This document shows positions 1 through 9,333 of a stretch of DNA of 64,000 bases, one piece after another (the stretch's first letter is position 1; every line of letters starts with the position of its first letter). The position numbers and the translations under genes were made by a program. The DNA is taken from assembly GCA_001801685.1 (NCBI GenBank), contig MGYJ01000067.1, positions 37,164 to 101,163 on the forward strand. Reading direction: 5' to 3'. This DNA is from Gammaproteobacteria bacterium RIFCSPHIGHO2_12_FULL_63_22. Its GTDB lineage: Bacteria > Pseudomonadota > Gammaproteobacteria > Xanthomonadales > Xanthomonadaceae. The notes below the pieces were generated by a model. It ran no database searches and was not told the origin of the DNA. It worked only from the letters and a program-made list of their open reading frames with translations.

Positions 1-160
1 CCAGCCCCGCAATCATCCGCAGCAGGGTGGACTTGCCGCAGCCCGAAGGCCCGACCAGCACCAGCAGTTCGCCGTCCGCCACCTCGAAACTGGCATCGGC
101 GACGGCCACCTGGCCGTTCGGGTAAACCTTGCGAATGTGATCCAGTTCAACGGCAGCCAT
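1..160 (-). CDS. ABC transporter ATP-binding protein (sugar importer, MsmX/UgpC type), N-terminal part only, runs off the left edge
   Basis: Reverse complement from ATG at 160 reads [52 protein letters not shown]; Walker [10 protein letters not shown]. Confidence 0.9.
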   Translation of the reverse strand, partial: MAAVELDHIRKVYPNGQVAVADASFEVADGELLVLVGPSGCGKSTLLRMIAGL

Positions 161-223
161 CTTTGCTCCCCGGTGCGACGTCGATGGCCTATGCAACCGA
201 CGGAATAGTGGGATATTCTGCCC

Positions 224-239
224 ATGTAAACGCTTACAT
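224..239. promoter_or_regulatory. LacI-type operator candidate ATGTAAACGCTTACAT in divergent promoter
   Basis: 16-bp near-perfect palindrome with central CG between divergent ATPase (start 160) and GH1 (start 260); same class as 12355-12370 and 13462-13477. Confidence 0.7.
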
Positions 240-259
240 ACTATCTTGGCGCCGCTGCC

Positions 260-1636
260 ATGGGGGATTTGAAATTGAGCCAGCCGCCCGTTTTTCCTGA
301 AGGTTTCCTGTGGGGCGCCGCCACGGCCGCCCACCAGATCGAAGGCTCGCCGATGGCCGATGGCGCCGGGCCAAGCATCTGGACGCGCTTCGCGCATACA
401 CCCGGCATGACCCACAACGGCGACACTGGCGACCTCGCCTGCGACCACTATCGTCGTTTCAAGGACGATGTGCGACTGATGCGCGAACTGGGCCTGAAGG
501 CGTATCGCTTCAGCATCAGCTGGTCGCGCATCCTGCCGGACGGCAAGGGCCGCGTGAACCAGGCCGGCGTCGATTTTTATTCGCAGCTGGTGGATGAATT
601 GCTGGCCAACGACATCACGCCGCTGGCGACGCTGTTCCATTGGGATCTTCCTGCTGCGCTGGACGACCGCGGCGGCTGGTTGAATCCCGATATCGCCGAC
701 TGGTTCGCCGACTACGGCCGCGTGATGTTCCGCGCGCTGGATGGCCGCGTGAAGCGCTGGGTCACCTTGAACGAACCCTGGGTGGTGACCGACGGCGGCT
801 ACCTGCATGGTGCGCTCGCGCCCGGCCATCGCAGCCGCTACGAAGCGCCGATCGCCTCGCACCACCTGATGCGTGCGCATGGCGCCGCCGTGCAGGCGTA
901 TCGCAGCGAAGGCAAGCACGAGATCGGCCTGGTGGTGAACCTGGAACCCAAGTACCCCGCTACCGATTCCGCCGAAGATGCGGCGGCAGTGAAGCGCGCG
1001 CACGCCTACATGAATCGCCAGTACCTCGATCCGGTATTCAAGAAATCGTATCCAGCCGAACTGCGTGATGTGTTCGGCGATGCGTGGCCGGAATGGCCGG
1101 CGGAGGATTTCGAACTCATCTCATCGCCGATCGACTTCCTCGGCATCAACTACTACACGCGCAGCGTGACCGAAGCGACCAACAGCTATCCCTTGCGCGC
1201 CGGTGCGGTGCGCCAGCCGCTGGGCACCTATACCGAAACCGGTTGGGAAGTGTTCGAACAGGGCCTGACCGATACGCTGACCTGGGTGAAGAACCACTAC
1301 GGCGACATCCCGATGTACATCACCGAGAACGGCGCGGCCTTCTTCGACCCGCCGGTGGCCGATGGCGACCGCGTGCGCGATCCGCTGCGCATGGATTACC
1401 TGCAGCGGCACATCGGCGCGGTGAAGAAAGCGATGGACGCCGGCTGCGATATCCGCGGCTACATGGTCTGGTCGCTGCTCGACAACCTGGAATGGTCGCT
1501 GGGTTATTCCAAGCGCTTCGGCATCGTGCACGTGAACTACGGCACGCAAGCCCGCACGCCGAAGGACAGTGCGCGCTGGTATTCGAAAGTGATTGCCAGC
1601 AATGGTGGGTCGCTGGCGGATCCGCTGCCTTACTGA
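260..1636 (+). CDS. GH1 beta-glucosidase
   Basis: [21 protein letters not shown] (acid/base Glu) and YITENGAAF (nucleophile Glu) motifs; 458 aa. Confidence 0.95.
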   Translation: MGDLKLSQPPVFPEGFLWGAATAAHQIEGSPMADGAGPSIWTRFAHTPGMTHNGDTGDLACDHYRRFKDDVRLMRELGLKAYRFSISWSRILPDGKGRVNQAGVDFYSQLVDELLANDITPLATLFHWDLPAALDDRGGWLNPDIADWFADYGRVMFRALDGRVKRWVTLNEPWVVTDGGYLHGALAPGHRSRYEAPIASHHLMRAHGAAVQAYRSEGKHEIGLVVNLEPKYPATDSAEDAAAVKRAHAYMNRQYLDPVFKKSYPAELRDVFGDAWPEWPAEDFELISSPIDFLGINYYTRSVTEATNSYPLRAGAVRQPLGTYTETGWEVFEQGLTDTLTWVKNHYGDIPMYITENGAAFFDPPVADGDRVRDPLRMDYLQRHIGAVKKAMDAGCDIRGYMVWSLLDNLEWSLGYSKRFGIVHVNYGTQARTPKDSARWYSKVIASNGGSLADPLPY

Positions 1637-4600
1637 GGTTTGATCTTCAGGGTGGCGGGCAGTTTGTTGATGCGCTGCTCGCCGATCACGATGCCGCCCT
1701 TCGGCAATGCCAGCCCGGCATCGACGTGCAGCCTGAGCACGCCCTTTTCCCGCCGCAGCGTGTAGCTGAGCAAGCCGTGCGGCGTGCGCAACTTGCTGAC
1801 GGCGATGCCCTCACCACTCAGCCAGCTGTCCGGAATGCCCGCCGCAATCACCAGTGACTGGTCCGATTCGCGGTCGTAGGCAAACATGTCCAGCACCGAG
1901 CGCACGTAGTCGGACGCGACCCAGGCATGCGGCAGGTCGCCGAGGAAGAAGGGCTTGCGCGGTTCGCGCGCGACCACTTCGGCCCACTGGTTCCAGCCTT
2001 CGGGCTGGCGATCCTTGAAGAAGAAATCGAGCAGCTCGTGTGCGCGGTCGCGCCAGCCAAGCCTTACGAAGGTTCCGACGGTGCGAAGCTCGTAGGGCGT
2101 GTAGTACTCCCATTCGCGCTTGCCGTCGCGGCGTTCGACAAATTCTTTCCAGTAGCGTTCGAACGTGTTGCTGAGCAACGGCTCCGGCAGCCTGCCCTGC
2201 TCGCCGCCGGGCGCCAACGCGATGGTGGTGGACGTGGCATCGAAGTCGCCGAGTTCGGCGGCGCCGGGGATGAAGTTGATGCCGTGCTGTCGGGTCGCCG
2301 TGTCGATCGACTTGTACAGGTCCGTTCGGAACTCATCGCGTGATTGGGTGAACGCCTTCGCCTCCGTCTCGCGACCCAGCCAGTGCGCGATCTCCACTGC
2401 ATCCTTGTAACCGCGCAAGGCCCAGAAATCATCCCAGTAGGAATGCATGGGCTTGGCGGAATAGCCCTCGTGGCTGATGGAGGCAGGCATCAGGCCGTGG
2501 AAGGCGGGATTACGCAGCGCCAGCGGATCGGTCTTCTTTTCGCTGGCGCGCAGCTCGTCCATGTAGCGGACCGCGCCCTGCACATGCGGCCACATCGCTT
2601 CGAGCAATTGCTTGTCGCCGCCATGACGATAGAGTTCGGCAATGGTGTAGATGAGCTCGCCGTGGCTGTCGTTCTCCGGCACCGGATCGCTGCCGCGGTC
2701 GTCCACGCAGCAGGGGACCTTGCCATTGGCGAACTGGAAGGGCGCATACCAGCGCAGGAAGTCTTCCGCCACCTCGCCGTGGCCGAGTCGCAGCAGGCCT
2801 TCGGAAATCATCGCACCGTCGCGGATCCACGCGCGCGCATACGACCGCGTACCCGGTTGCAGGCGCGGGCCGTTGCGGCTGACCAGCATCTGGGCGAGCG
2901 CCGTGCGAAGCGTATCCACCAAAACCTGTCCTTGGGCCGGCACTTTGAATTCCACATTGCCCAGGGTCTTGCGCCATTGCGCTTCCACAGTGGATTGCGC
3001 AGCGGCAACATCGAATCCCGTCGGCGGCGGCGCAACGACGCCCGACAAGGGCAGCCACAGGGCGATGTCGCGGCTCTCGCCGGCCGCAAGACTGATGCGG
3101 AACAACATGGCGCCTGAAGCCAGGCCGTTCTCGTCCTTTACGTGGTGCGCTTCGGGAAAGCGGCTGGCGGCGAGGTGCTGCGTCTCCATGCCCGAATCGA
3201 ACGAGGTCGCGAAAACCTGTTGCGGCGGCTGCAGCGCGAATCCCCGCGGCTTGCCATCAACGCTGGCGACCGAACCGTCGAAACCGAGCTCGCGAATTGG
3301 ACTGACGCCGCCCGTGGTGTTGAGGAACTGGGTCGGCGGATTGACCTGGAACGGTCTGATCGCCAGTGCGAGCACGTAATCACGCGCCGAAGTGGTGGGA
3401 TTGCGCAACTGGTAGCGCGCAATCAATTGCGAGTTGGCGGCATTGCCCGGCGCGAAGGCCGTCACCTTCAACTGCGCGATCGGATACTCCCAGGTCACGC
3501 TCGGCACCGGCAGGTAGCCGTCGCTAAGCGTCTGCGTCGATCGCACATCAGCCCAGCTGACCATGTGCTCGTCGGTGATGAGGAAGGGCTCGACGCTGAA
3601 GCCGCCCTTGGCCGATTCGATGGCGCCGTCTTCGCCGAGCAGGCCCGATTCGCTGCCACCATCCACGCCGACGAGGGTCCAGTACGACTGGTCGCCGGAG
3701 AAGCCCGGCGGAAGATGGCCGCGTGGCGAACGAAGCGCAAACGATCGCAGGAAATCATTGGGCGTGGCGGCGAAGGCCAGCGGCTCGACGCTGATCTCGT
3801 CCAACGAGTAGGTTTCGCCCGCCGCCTTGTCCAGGGAAAGGCGCAGGAAACGCGCTTCGGCTTCGGGCAGCGCGATCAGGTCCATGCCGCCGTTGCCCGA
3901 TTGCATGCGACGCACTTCGCGCCATCGTTTGCCATCGTCGGAGGCGGAAATGCGGTAGTCCACGGCGTGTTCGCCGTCGCGCCAGTCCAGCACGATGCCG
4001 CCGAATTCGCGCACCTGGCCAAGGTCCAGGGTCAGCTGCTGCGCGCCTGCGCGGGCGCGCCAGGCGCTGTCGGGATCGCGATCGATGGCGAGCGCCACAT
4101 CGTTGCCCGCGATCGCGCTGCTGGCGCTCGCCTTCACCGGCGGTGGCGTTGCAGCCTCGACGGGCAACTCGCGGAATTCGAGGTCATCGAAACAAAGCGA
4201 TCCCTTGCCGCCGCCTTTGCCTGCGGCAACCGTTATTTCAAAACCTTCGGTGCGACGCAGCGTCTTGTCCTCCGACGGACCCCAGGCGAAGGAGATGTGG
4301 CGCTTCTTGAGCTTCAACTGCGTCCACGCCGACGGCGGCACGTAGTTCGGACGCGCCACCCACCAGACGTTTTCGCCGGAAGCATCGGGCAACTTGAATT
4401 CTAGGTTGTTGGCGGGCGCATCGCCGCGCAGGCGGATTGAATATTCGTAGTTGGCCGGATAGTCCATCGGCAATTTGCGGCGCGCCACCGCATAACCGGA
4501 CACGCCGTTGAAATCGTAGTCCATGCACAGGGCCTTGCCCGTGCTGCCCTGATCCTGGCGGATGGCGATTTTTACCTGGTCGGAGGCGAAGGTGGTCCAG

Positions 4601-4722
4601 TCGGCGATCGATTCGAAGTCGTCGATGACCCGCGGGGCATTCGCCGGCGGCGTTGCGGCCATCGACGCCGCCGCCAACGCGGAAATAAGCAAGGCCGACG
4701 AAAAACGAAACAATCCCATCAT
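1630..4722 (-). CDS. Secreted multidomain protein: N-terminal beta-sandwich module, F5/8 type C (discoidin) domain, then beta-sandwich plus (alpha/alpha)6 glycosidase-like domain
   Basis: Signal peptide MGLFRFSSALLISALAAASMAA; discoidin-like DPDSAWRARAGAQQLTLDLGQVREFGGIVLDW; toroid-like SYARAWIRDGAMISEGLLRLG. True start at 4722 overlaps the permease stop as ATGA; the ORF track extension to 4917 overlaps the permease. Confidence 0.75.
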   Translation of the reverse strand: MMGLFRFSSALLISALAAASMAATPPANAPRVIDDFESIADWTTFASDQVKIAIRQDQGSTGKALCMDYDFNGVSGYAVARRKLPMDYPANYEYSIRLRGDAPANNLEFKLPDASGENVWWVARPNYVPPSAWTQLKLKKRHISFAWGPSEDKTLRRTEGFEITVAAGKGGGKGSLCFDDLEFRELPVEAATPPPVKASASSAIAGNDVALAIDRDPDSAWRARAGAQQLTLDLGQVREFGGIVLDWRDGEHAVDYRISASDDGKRWREVRRMQSGNGGMDLIALPEAEARFLRLSLDKAAGETYSLDEISVEPLAFAATPNDFLRSFALRSPRGHLPPGFSGDQSYWTLVGVDGGSESGLLGEDGAIESAKGGFSVEPFLITDEHMVSWADVRSTQTLSDGYLPVPSVTWEYPIAQLKVTAFAPGNAANSQLIARYQLRNPTTSARDYVLALAIRPFQVNPPTQFLNTTGGVSPIRELGFDGSVASVDGKPRGFALQPPQQVFATSFDSGMETQHLAASRFPEAHHVKDENGLASGAMLFRISLAAGESRDIALWLPLSGVVAPPPTGFDVAAAQSTVEAQWRKTLGNVEFKVPAQGQVLVDTLRTALAQMLVSRNGPRLQPGTRSYARAWIRDGAMISEGLLRLGHGEVAEDFLRWYAPFQFANGKVPCCVDDRGSDPVPENDSHGELIYTIAELYRHGGDKQLLEAMWPHVQGAVRYMDELRASEKKTDPLALRNPAFHGLMPASISHEGYSAKPMHSYWDDFWALRGYKDAVEIAHWLGRETEAKAFTQSRDEFRTDLYKSIDTATRQHGINFIPGAAELGDFDATSTTIALAPGGEQGRLPEPLLSNTFERYWKEFVERRDGKREWEYYTPYELRTVGTFVRLGWRDRAHELLDFFFKDRQPEGWNQWAEVVAREPRKPFFLGDLPHAWVASDYVRSVLDMFAYDRESDQSLVIAAGIPDSWLSGEGIAVSKLRTPHGLLSYTLRREKGVLRLHVDAGLALPKGGIVIGEQRINKLPATLKIKPQ

Positions 4723-5540
4723 CCCTTCACGCTTCCCATCAAGAGGCCCTGCAGGTAGTAGCGCTGCAAGGAAAGGAACAGCAGCAGCACCGGCAATACC
4801 GTCACCACCGACCCGGCCATCATCAATTCGTTGTCCTGCACGTGCTCGCGCGACAGCGAGGCCAGCGCTACCGGCAAGGTATGCAGGTCGCTGTCGCCCA
4901 GCACGATCAGCGGCCACATGAAGTCGTTCCAGCTGCCGAGGAAACTGAAGATCGCCAGCGTGACGAGGATGGGCTTCAGCGCGGGCAATACGATCTGCCA
5001 GAAGATGCGGAACTCGCTGGCGCCGTCGATGCGCGCAGCCTCCAACAATTCGTCGGGCAGCGTGCGCGCATACTGCCGCACCAGGAAGATGCCGAAGATG
5101 CCGGCCATGCCCGGGACGATTGCGCCGCCGTAAGTATTGACCAGGCCCATTTCCTTCAGCATCAGGAACAGGGGCATCATCGCGACCTGGCCGGGGATGA
5201 CGAGCGCGGCGAGCAACAGGGCGAACACCTTTTCCTTGCCGGCGAATTGCAGTTTCGCAAAGGCATAACCGGCCATCACGTTGAAGAACAACGACAGCAG
5301 CGTGGTCGCGCTGGCGATGGCGAAGCTGTTGGCGAGGTAGCGTCCCATGCCGGCCCGCGCGAACAGCTCGTGGTAGTTCTCGAAGGTGGCATGCGCCGGC
5401 AGCAAGGGCGGCGGGAAGGCACTGGCCTCACCCGGCTGCATCAGCGATACCGACAGCATCCACAGCAACGGCATGAGGCTGAGCACGGCCAGGCCAATGA
5501 GCAGGCCGTTGATGACAAGCGTGGCGATGCGCTGGTTCAT
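4719..5540 (-). CDS. Carbohydrate ABC transporter permease (MalG-type)
   Basis: EAARIDGASEFRIFWQIVLPALKP EAA loop; hydrophobic helices; start ATG at 5540 inside the track ORF 4719-6509. Confidence 0.9.
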   Translation of the reverse strand: MNQRIATLVINGLLIGLAVLSLMPLLWMLSVSLMQPGEASAFPPPLLPAHATFENYHELFARAGMGRYLANSFAIASATTLLSLFFNVMAGYAFAKLQFAGKEKVFALLLAALVIPGQVAMMPLFLMLKEMGLVNTYGGAIVPGMAGIFGIFLVRQYARTLPDELLEAARIDGASEFRIFWQIVLPALKPILVTLAIFSFLGSWNDFMWPLIVLGDSDLHTLPVALASLSREHVQDNELMMAGSVVTVLPVLLLFLSLQRYYLQGLLMGSVKG

Positions 5541-6421
5541 TCCGCACCCCGCCTGCGCGCGAACCACAGCAGGCCGCTGGTGATGCCGGCCATCAGCACG
5601 AACAAGACGAAGGCCACCGCCGATGCGGCGCCCAGGTTCCACCACTTGAAGCCTTGTTCGTACATCAGGTACAGCACGCTGACGGTGCTTTCGAGCGGGC
5701 CGCCCTGCGTCATCACGTACGGTTCGGCGAACAACTGGAAATAGCCCGCCATGGTCAGGATGCCGACCAGCAGCAGGACAGGGCCGAGCAGCGGCAGCGT
5801 GACGTGCCGGAACTGGCCCCAGAACGAGGCGCCGTCGATGCGCGCGGCCTCGTACAGGTCCTCGGGAATGGCCTGCAGCCCGGCGATGAAGATGATCATG
5901 TTGTAGCCGAAGTTCTTCCACACGGCAAAAAGGATGATCGTCGGCATGGCCCATTGCGGGTCGCCGAGCCAGTCGATCGGATCGATGCCGATGCCGCCCA
6001 GGCCCCAGTTCACCAAGCCGTACTTGGTGTGGAACAGATAGCGCCAGATGACGGCGACCGCGACCACCGTGGTGACCACCGGCGCGAAGAAGGCCGTGCG
6101 GAAGAAGGGCTTGAAGCGGCCCAGCTTCGATTGCAACAACAGGGCCGCGCCCAGCGACACGGCGATGGACAGCGGTACGCCGACGATGACGAAATAGAAG
6201 GTGTTGCCGAGCGCCTTCCAGAACAGCGGCTCGTGCAGCAGGTTGACATAGTTGTCGATGCCGACGAAGCGCAGGTTGTCGAGGTCGGACAAGGCATAGA
6301 TGTCGAAATCGGTCAGGCTCAGCGCCAGCGCCGCCAACACGGGAACGGCGAAGAACAAGGCGATCACGATCAGCGCCGGTCCGGCGAAGGCCCAACCTGC
6401 CAGGCGCGTGCCGGTGCTCAT
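5537..6421 (-). CDS. Carbohydrate ABC transporter permease (MalF/UgpA-type)
   Basis: EAARIDGASFWGQFRHVTLPLLGP EAA loop; 294 aa; overlaps neighbours by 4 bp. Confidence 0.9.
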   Translation of the reverse strand: MSTGTRLAGWAFAGPALIVIALFFAVPVLAALALSLTDFDIYALSDLDNLRFVGIDNYVNLLHEPLFWKALGNTFYFVIVGVPLSIAVSLGAALLLQSKLGRFKPFFRTAFFAPVVTTVVAVAVIWRYLFHTKYGLVNWGLGGIGIDPIDWLGDPQWAMPTIILFAVWKNFGYNMIIFIAGLQAIPEDLYEAARIDGASFWGQFRHVTLPLLGPVLLLVGILTMAGYFQLFAEPYVMTQGGPLESTVSVLYLMYEQGFKWWNLGAASAVAFVLFVLMAGITSGLLWFARRRGAE

Positions 6422-7704
6422 TTCGCCACCGCCTTGTCCAGCATCCAGCGACGCTTCTCCAGGATCTTGTCGGCGCGGCGATCGAGTTCGGTCGCTGCCT
6501 CTTCAACATTTATCTGGCCATTCACCATCTGCTCGGTGACCAGGCGCATCTCGGTGGCGATGCGTTCCCACTCGGGCACTTTCGGCGTGGGCTTGGCGCG
6601 TTCGAGCTGGTCGCGGAAGGCGAGTGCGTAGGGATCCTTGGCCAGGCGCGGCACATTCCACACCGAGCGCCGCGGCGGCAGGTCGCCGGTCAATGCCTGG
6701 AATTTTTCCTGCGTTTGTGCAGAAGACAGATATTCGAGGAAGGCCCAGGCCGCGGGCTTTTGCGTCGAAGAACGGAACAGCACCAGGCTCGAGCCGCCGG
6801 CGATGGACGCACCCGGCCCGTTTGGCCCGGGCAGCGGCATCGTCATCCACTCATCCTGGCGCGCGGCCGGGATGCGCTTCTTGAACTCGGCGATATTCCA
6901 CGGACCCGAGATGTAGAAGGAATAGAAGCCCTTGTCGAATTCATCCCAGACATTGGAAATCTGGATGTTGGTGACCGGCGGCGCCCACTGCTGGTCGAAC
7001 ATTTCCTTGTAGAAAGTGAGCGTGCGGCGGAAGCCTTCGCTGCGGAAATTGCCGAAGCGGCCGCCCTCGCGCAGCAACTCTTCTTCTTGCTGCAGGGCAA
7101 GCGCCAGCATCGGTTCGAATTCGTTGAGCGGCAGCAAGATCGAATACTTCGTCGGCCCGGCCTGGGCCTTGATCGCCGCCATCGCCTTGCGCCACTCGGC
7201 CCAGTCGGCCGGCGGCTTGTCGAAGCCTGCAGCCTTCAACAGGTCGCGACGGTAGTACGGCAGGCGCGTGTCCACGTACCAGGGCACGCCGTACACCGTT
7301 CCATCGATGACATTGGTGTCCCAGATGCCCGGGAAGAAATCGGCGACATCGATCGCCTTCGAGCCGGCGATGCGCGAATCCAGCGGCTCGAGCGCATTCA
7401 AGGCGGCGAATTCGGGAATCCAGGTATTGCCCAGCTGGCAGATGTCCGGCGTGGCGTCGCCGGCGAAGGCGGTCAGCAGTTTTTCATGGGCCGCCGTCCA
7501 TGGCAGCTGTTGCAACTGGATGCGAATGCCCGGATGGGTGCGTTCGAATTCGGGAATGAGTTGGGCGACGATCTCGCCTTCGAAACCCATGGCCCAGAAG
7601 CGCACCACCTCACGCGAATCGGTCTTGCGCGCGCAACCGGCAAGCGAAAATACAAGCAGGGCCAGCAGCGCGAGGCGAAAACACCTGGCGGCCTGTCCGG
7701 CCAT
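6418..7704 (-). CDS. Extracellular sugar-binding lipoprotein (ABC transporter SBP family 1)
   Basis: Lipobox LAGC; VVRFWAMGFEGEIVAQLIPEFERTHPGIRIQLQQLPW; adjacent to permeases. Confidence 0.9.
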   Translation of the reverse strand: MAGQAARCFRLALLALLVFSLAGCARKTDSREVVRFWAMGFEGEIVAQLIPEFERTHPGIRIQLQQLPWTAAHEKLLTAFAGDATPDICQLGNTWIPEFAALNALEPLDSRIAGSKAIDVADFFPGIWDTNVIDGTVYGVPWYVDTRLPYYRRDLLKAAGFDKPPADWAEWRKAMAAIKAQAGPTKYSILLPLNEFEPMLALALQQEEELLREGGRFGNFRSEGFRRTLTFYKEMFDQQWAPPVTNIQISNVWDEFDKGFYSFYISGPWNIAEFKKRIPAARQDEWMTMPLPGPNGPGASIAGGSSLVLFRSSTQKPAAWAFLEYLSSAQTQEKFQALTGDLPPRRSVWNVPRLAKDPYALAFRDQLERAKPTPKVPEWERIATEMRLVTEQMVNGQINVEEAATELDRRADKILEKRRWMLDKAVAK

Positions 7705-7707
7705 GGC

Positions 7708-9258
7708 TTAGTTGGCCGTCGCGGGGACGGGAACCGCTGCAGGCTTGGCCGGCACGGTGGGCGCCGCGCCGGTCGCCGGCGCGGCAAGCCAACCACCAGT
7801 AAACCCGGCGCGCTCGAGCCCGCGGCGGATGTGCGGATTCTTGCGCATCACCTTCCAGACCAGTTCGCTGCGATGGTTCTCGATCATCAACACGATCGGG
7901 CCCTGGTCGATGCCGATGTAGTCGTTGTCCATCCAGCCCATGCCCTTCACCACCTTGCCGTGATGCAAGGGCACATCGTAATGGAAGCTCGGGTTGAAGG
8001 CGTCGATGAAACCATACTGCTGGTAAATGTGCTCGCCGTAGCGCTGGTGCATCTCGGTGACGGCCGGGATGACGACTTCTGGCGCGAATGGCAGCGAAGC
8101 TGCGGCAGCCGTCGGCACGATCGTGCCATCGTCGACGGTGTGTTCGATGCCCGCGCCACGCGCCGTATAGGTGTGGAACAGGCGCTTCTCGCCCTTGTAG
8201 TCGAGGGTCGCGTCGATCGGGCCATCGCTGGCGGTCAGGCCCCAGACGTTTGCGCCATAGCCTTCCCACTTTTGCGGATTGGCGATGGCATAGGCGCGTT
8301 GCGACAACACTGCGCGCCGGCTGTTCTCGAAATAGTCGATGCCGCGGCCGCGCATGTAATCGTCCTGCACGCCGCGCAAGTCCAGCCATACATGCGAATA
8401 CTGGTGACCGAACAGCGGCGCGAAGCTCAAGTGTTCCTGGCCATGGAAGGTGCCCCACTGCTTGTCGTAGGTCGAGGTCCATGCAGCGTAGGCGTCCTCG
8501 CCGACTGGATGCGTCGGCGAAGCCAGCGCCAAGATGTAGACCAGCAGTGCCTCGTTGTAACCATTCCAGTCATGGGCGATGGCGCCCTTCTCCGGCGACC
8601 AGCCCATCGAGATCTTCGGCGCGCGAACCTGCGCCCAGTCCCATTCGACGCGGCGATAGATGCGCTCGGCCAACTCGCGGATTTCCGTCTCGGCCGGCGT
8701 GGCGCGGTCGAAATACGATTGCGAGAACAGCATGCCACCGAGCAGCAAGGTGGTATCGACCGTGGACAACTCGCATTTCGCGTCGCGCGCGCCGGTGTCC
8801 ATCTTGATGAAGTGGTAGAAGAAACCCTTGTAGCCGCTCATGCCCTCGGCAGCGGCGCCCTGCGGCGCGCGGTCGAAGAAGCGCAAGGTGGCGAGGGTGC
8901 GTTCGATGGCCTGGTCGCGAGTGATCCAGCCACGCTCGGCGCCCACGCCATAGGTGGTCAGGCCGAAGCCGATGGCGGCGATGCTGGCGAAGGACTTGCT
9001 CGGCCAGCGATCCGGCACCATGCCGTTCGCGGGATTTCCGAGCTCCCAGAAATAATTGAAGCTGCGCCGTTCGAGGTCGTCGAACAGGGGCGGCAGCGGC
9101 GCAGGGCTCGCCTGCGGCGTGGTGACGGCAGTCGGCGTTTCGGCCGGCGGCAGGGTTACGGTTGGCGTCGAGGGCGCGGTGCTCTTGCACCCTGCGAAGG
9201 CGACCAGCGTCGCCAATGCCAATGCGAGGCGGCCGTGGCGCCATTTCAAATCAAGCAT
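7708..9258 (-). CDS. Glucoamylase-family lipoprotein (PF10091 'Glycoamylase', GH144-like)
   Basis: Lipobox FAGC; FGLTTYGVGAERGWITRDQAIERTLATLRFF signature typical of the PF10091 family. Confidence 0.8.
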   Translation of the reverse strand: MLDLKWRHGRLALALATLVAFAGCKSTAPSTPTVTLPPAETPTAVTTPQASPAPLPPLFDDLERRSFNYFWELGNPANGMVPDRWPSKSFASIAAIGFGLTTYGVGAERGWITRDQAIERTLATLRFFDRAPQGAAAEGMSGYKGFFYHFIKMDTGARDAKCELSTVDTTLLLGGMLFSQSYFDRATPAETEIRELAERIYRRVEWDWAQVRAPKISMGWSPEKGAIAHDWNGYNEALLVYILALASPTHPVGEDAYAAWTSTYDKQWGTFHGQEHLSFAPLFGHQYSHVWLDLRGVQDDYMRGRGIDYFENSRRAVLSQRAYAIANPQKWEGYGANVWGLTASDGPIDATLDYKGEKRLFHTYTARGAGIEHTVDDGTIVPTAAAASLPFAPEVVIPAVTEMHQRYGEHIYQQYGFIDAFNPSFHYDVPLHHGKVVKGMGWMDNDYIGIDQGPIVLMIENHRSELVWKVMRKNPHIRRGLERAGFTGGWLAAPATGAAPTVPAKPAAVPVPATAN

Positions 9259-9283
9259 CAGGTACTACCTATCTCGATCGATG

Positions 9284-9314
9284 CCCCACCCGCCTGGTTT
9301 GCAGGCGGATGGGG
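9284..9314 (-). other. Strong intercistronic stem-loop between TonB receptor and glycoamylase genes
   Basis: CCCCACCCGCCTG-GTTTG-CAGGCGGATGGGG: 12 of 13 paired positions; 19 bp downstream of the receptor stop on the minus strand. Confidence 0.65.
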
Positions 9315-9333
9315 ATCGGTTTTTAAAATCACA

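Noticed and set aside
4723-4917. N-terminal extension of the 1095-aa ORF 1630-4917
   Set aside because: Overlaps the permease coding region and lacks sense; a signal peptide begins at the ATG at 4722.
4719-6509. 596-aa ORF apparently longer than a permease
   Set aside because: The N-terminal half is an out-of-frame reading of the MalF-type permease; the real MalG-type permease starts at 5540.
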